Assembly (NCBI GenBank): GCA_022575985.1
Contig: JAKSXM010000137.1
Coordinates: 22,462,001-22,526,000, forward strand
Reading direction: 5' to 3'
Source of the DNA: Anagrus nilaparvatae
Taxonomy: Eukaryota; Arthropoda; Insecta; Hymenoptera; Mymaridae
DNA: 64,000 nucleotides
The notes below the pieces were generated by a model. It was given only the letters and a program-made list of their open reading frames with translations, was not told the DNA's origin and searched no databases. Position 1 is the stretch's first letter, and each line of letters begins with the position of its first letter. A program made the position numbers and the translations under genes. This document shows positions 61,501 to 64,000 of this stretch, piece by piece.

Positions 61501-61657
61501 TAATAATAATTAATATTAAAAATATTCTATAAGATCAAATTTTATTTTTTTTGAGTCTGTCATTTTTTTTTGCTGATGATGATATGCGGATAATAAGTAA
61601 TGTATTTTTCTATAATATATTTTTTTTTATAATTAAATTATTTATTTAGGAAATTAC
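48851..61657. other. Gene-poor region downstream of the Sp-family gene
   Basis: About 13 kb with no gene I can support. Small GC patches at about 50165-50215 (GGCCCCCCAGGTGTAACTC...), 51060-51290, 52590-52630 and 55390-55440 stand out against A+T-rich sequence. An (AT)n tract spans 58520-58555. Frames at 52553-52801, 53178-53384, 54285-54491 and 57215-57430 are short, lack splice or start context and are read as chance. Long flanks around Sp/buttonhead-type developmental genes commonly hold enhancers, but none is identified here. Confidence 0.45.
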
Positions 61658-61675
61658 AGTCGCGCTCGCGCGACT
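61658..61675. other. Perfect GC-rich palindrome
   Basis: AGTCGCG-CTCG-CGCGACT, a seven-pair stem with a four-base loop, isolated in AT sequence about 1.1 kb beyond the Sp-family stop codon. Confidence 0.6.
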
Positions 61676-62780
61676 ATTATCACCTTTTTTTTTGATATTT
61701 TTTTTAGTATACAATTTTATATGTACAAGATAAGAAAGATTTCTATGCGTTTGTCTCTTATCTTGTACATATTTTTTATTTTTTTCTTTAATTTTTTTTG
61801 TCACTTTCAATTTTTACATTATTTTTTTTCGCATATTTTTAATTTAGAATGAAAAAAAAAAAATGTTAAGTAAGCTAAAAAAAAAATTAAAAAAAAAAAT
61901 ATTCTATAAAAAATAAACGGTTAATTAACGCGCAACTTTTTTGACTAGTCGCCGTTTTTAGCTTTGTAGAATTTTTTAGAAAAAAAAGACGGTTTTTAAT
62001 GATAATTAATTTTTGAAAAAACTGAACGCGTACCAAATTTTTTCATAAATAAGTGCCAATTTAATTTTTTGAATTCTACTCAGCTAAATGGATTTAAAAT
62101 TACTATTTTTTAATTAATAAATAATCTTCAAAAGGTGTATAAATTTTATATTTTTTTATAATAATTAATTTAAATTTACTATACACATTTATGAATTTTA
62201 TTTAAAAACTATTTTAAAGTGCAAAAAATTTAATTATTACTTTATATCCGTACCGATTACTATATATATTTTATATTTTCTGACTCACACTTGTGCATTA
62301 AAAAAAATGAATTTTTGTAATATCATCTTTTTTTTATTTAGTATTTAAATTTAAATATATTTATATTTATAACATGTCTCTTTTATACAACTAAATTTTT
62401 ATTAAAAAACCGTTATTACTAAATATTTATATTTATATATATATATTTATATATGCTACAGACTTTGTCTACAAAAAAACATTCAGACAAAAAATATTTG
62501 TCTCACATACTTCGTGCACTATTATTTATTATTTATATATTTCTTTTTAAATTTTATTTACATGTGTTTACACAATGGATTATATTTAAAAAAAAAACCG
62601 GCGCTAATATTTTAATCAAAATAAACTCACATTTCACAATGAACTATACTATATTCACAATGATATAGAAGTATTTTAAAAATTATAAACAAAAAAAAAT
62701 TTTTTAAATAAAAAAAACCCACGCGGTGTGCGAGGGAAAGAGGGGATAGCGAGAATTCATAGGAGCGTCGGCCCATTTTT
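61676..62780 (-). other. Probable 3' UTR and 3' flank of the Sp-family gene
   Basis: A+T-rich sequence downstream (minus sense) of the Sp-family coding end, apart from the hairpin above. AATAAA-type signals on the minus strand are numerous, so the cleavage site cannot be chosen. The small plus frame at 62453-62668 is not supported. Confidence 0.35.
61719..61772. other. 17-pair perfect hairpin in the 3' flank of the Sp-family gene
   Basis: ATATGTACAAGATAAGA (61719-61735) is exactly complementary to TCTTATCTTGTACATAT (61756-61772), with a 20-base loop. If the Sp-family 3' UTR reaches this far, it would be a stable mRNA hairpin. Alternatively it could be a small-RNA precursor, though it is shorter than a typical pre-miRNA. 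Confidence 0.6.
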
Positions 62781-63016
62781 TTAAAGGCTATGTACAGGCG
62801 GCGGCGAGGATGGTTCAGGTGTTTGTGCAGTGGCAACGGGAGTGCCAGGATTCTGACTATAATTGCCAGATGATTGTTGATTAAACAGATGTAAGTGCTG
62901 TTGGATACCGATGCTATTAGAATTAGCTATATGATTTTGATGGTGCAATAGATTTAAGTTTAATGGATAAGCTAAGGGGGAACCTAGTGCCGAATGGGCT
63001 CCAGGTCCCACTGGGC
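62781..63016 (-). other. Coding-like extension beyond the Sp-family stop, in a shifted frame
   Basis: Immediately past the TGA at 63017-63019, the alternative frame stays open for 78 more codons to TAA at 62781. It has balanced composition, unlike the true UTR, and credible protein texture (LGSPLAYPLNLNLLHHQNHI ... PEPSSPPPVHSL). This suggests the sequence is or was translated, through an alternative acceptor (CTCACGCAG at about 63034-63042), a frameshift in one haplotype or assembly, or programmed slippage. No matching phase-2 donor was found by eye. Confidence 0.4.
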
Positions 63017-64000
63017 TCAGTGCATGCTCATCCCTGCGTGAGGTGGATGATGGTGATGATGATGATGATGGGCCGAGACGGAGGCCGCGTGATGATGCAT
63101 TAGTGGCGGGAGATGTGGGTGATGGGGATGATGTTGACTCAGAGATGTGGGATTCATCTGCTGTACGGGGGTCATGGGAGCTGTCGGTTGATGTGGTACC
63201 CGAGTTTGTGGTACAGTGCCTGGGCCCTGTTGAGATACCGGTGGTGCACCCTGATGATGCATTTGCATGGCCTGAGAGGACGCCACCGGTTGTCCTTGTT
63301 GCTGTGGAGTTTGCGTTGGGACTACTACCCCCGAGGAGACCTGTACCGTTCCCGTTACCGACGTTGCCGCCGCCGCTGAGTTGGAATTGGGACTCTGTTG
63401 ACTCGCGTTGTCCTCGCTGTCGGAGCAAGATTCGGCCGACGAGCTCCCCGCTCCCCCCTTGCCCTTGCTGCCGCTGCTGCTGCTGCTGTGTGTCTTGACG
63501 TGCTTCGCGAGGTGATCGCTGCGCATGAATCGTTTGTTGCAGACCGGACAGGCGAATCTCTTTTCTCCGGTGTGTGTTCGCAGGTGTCGCTGTAATTCAT
63601 CCGAACGTGTAAACCGTTTGCCACAAAATAGCCAGTTGCAAACAAACGGTCTCTCACCAGTGTGCCATCGTAGATGCGCCTTTAAATGAGACGTCTTCCC
63701 GTAGACCTTTCCGCACCCTGGAATATGACAGCTGTGGATGTTCTTTTTCCTAAGATGTACCCCTGCAGGTCCAAGTCTCTCTGCTTCCTGACAGTTTGGG
63801 CAGTCACAAGTTGCTCTACCAGTATAACGACGTTGTGTTCGTGGTGAAGGGGTTGGGGTGACTCCTGTAGTAGCACTAGTTGCACTTTGAGGGCTGACCC
63901 CGCCGGTTGTTCCTGTTGTATGATGAAGTCCGAAACTTGATGGACCACCTGGTAACATGGATTTATATGTATCCTGTAGAAGGTTGTGTCCTGTACTAGT
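63017..64000 (-). CDS. Sp1: Sp6-9 class zinc-finger transcription factor, C-terminal part
   Basis: Open from the window edge (minus strand) to TGA at 63017, 327 residues visible; the 5' part lies outside. Numbering from the Met at 63958: Buttonhead box CDCPNC (51-56), followed by the Sp-class phrase [17 protein letters not shown], then three C2H2 fingers: C77/C82/H95/H99, C107/C112/H125/H129 and C137/C140/H153/H157, with TGERPF and TGEKRF linkers. Fingers and linkers are those of the Sp family, which binds GC/GT boxes. The [20 protein letters not shown] phrase places it with Drosophila Sp1 and vertebrate Sp8/9, regulators of appendage growth and neural patterning. The tail is Ser- and Gln-rich and ends in eight consecutive His. 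Upstream of the Met at 63958 the frame continues (LLQDTYKS), so that Met is not the start. The GC content is far higher than elsewhere in the window. Confidence 0.93.
   Translation of the reverse strand, partial: TSTGHNLLQDTYKSMLPGGPSSFGLHHTTGTTGGVSPQSATSATTGVTPTPSPRTQRRYTGRATCDCPNCQEAERLGPAGVHLRKKNIHSCHIPGCGKVYGKTSHLKAHLRWHTGERPFVCNWLFCGKRFTRSDELQRHLRTHTGEKRFACPVCNKRFMRSDHLAKHVKTHSSSSSGSKGKGGAGSSSAESCSDSEDNASQQSPNSNSAAAATSVTGTVQVSSGVVVPTQTPQQQGQPVASSQAMQMHHQGAPPVSQQGPGTVPQTRVPHQPTAPMTPVQQMNPTSLSQHHPHHPHLPPLMHHHAASVSAHHHHHHHHPPHAGMSMH

Noticed and set aside
63043..63657. Several overlapping frames on both strands across the Sp-family gene
   Set aside because: Shadows of the GC- and repeat-rich zinc-finger coding sequence; only the shifted-frame extension past 63017 is kept as a finding.

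Overview
The window is an extremely A+T-rich stretch of an animal nuclear genome. Genes have GT-AG introns of about 60-500 bases, and an Sp-family developmental zinc-finger gene, an ionotropic chemoreceptor and several kinds of transposon debris are present. I read it as an insect. The base composition, the intronless divergent ionotropic receptor and the small secreted peptide precursors would fit a parasitoid wasp, but that is inference; no sequence here fixes the order or species.

Layout. 0-7 kb: almost empty, with one long foldback repeat (2663-3349). 7.1-8.6 kb: two small secreted-peptide genes on the minus strand. 9.6-11.1 kb: a tandem array of ~320-base units and a GC-rich hairpin that may be a Helitron end. 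15-16.1 kb: a possible small secreted peptide and a tRNA-headed SINE with perfect 13-base target duplications. 17.3-20.6 kb: an intronless ionotropic receptor (minus strand) lying between two ~550-base direct repeats that contain a copy of the tandem-array unit. 21.3-21.6 kb: a shrunken pseudogene of TFIIE-beta. 22.2-32.5 kb: a 16-exon TTC3/DZIP3-like gene followed by two shorter paralogues, which correspond to its middle and to its C-terminal part and are separated by a 1.1-kb MITE-like element. 40.7-43.1 kb: an inverted duplication carrying two more secreted-peptide genes, divergently oriented. 43-62.7 kb: no recognisable gene, with scattered GC-richer islands and hairpins. 62.8-64 kb: the 3' end of an Sp6-9-class transcription factor (minus strand), running off the window edge.

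The most interesting system is the four-member small-peptide family (7128-7840, 8200-8455, 40839-41236, 42516-42944). Each gene has one exon for a signal peptide plus pro-region, a phase-0 intron, and a second exon of exactly 84 bases encoding 27 residues and a stop. Three members end in a lysine-rich tail with a terminal Gly, the layout of an amphipathic, possibly amidated host-defence or venom-type peptide. The two youngest copies differ mainly at the start of the second exon, a pattern suggesting diversification of the mature peptide. None of these small genes is obvious from long open reading frames, because each is split.

All exon coordinates were read by eye from splice consensus and reading-frame continuity. 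No homology search, composition count or transcript data were available.
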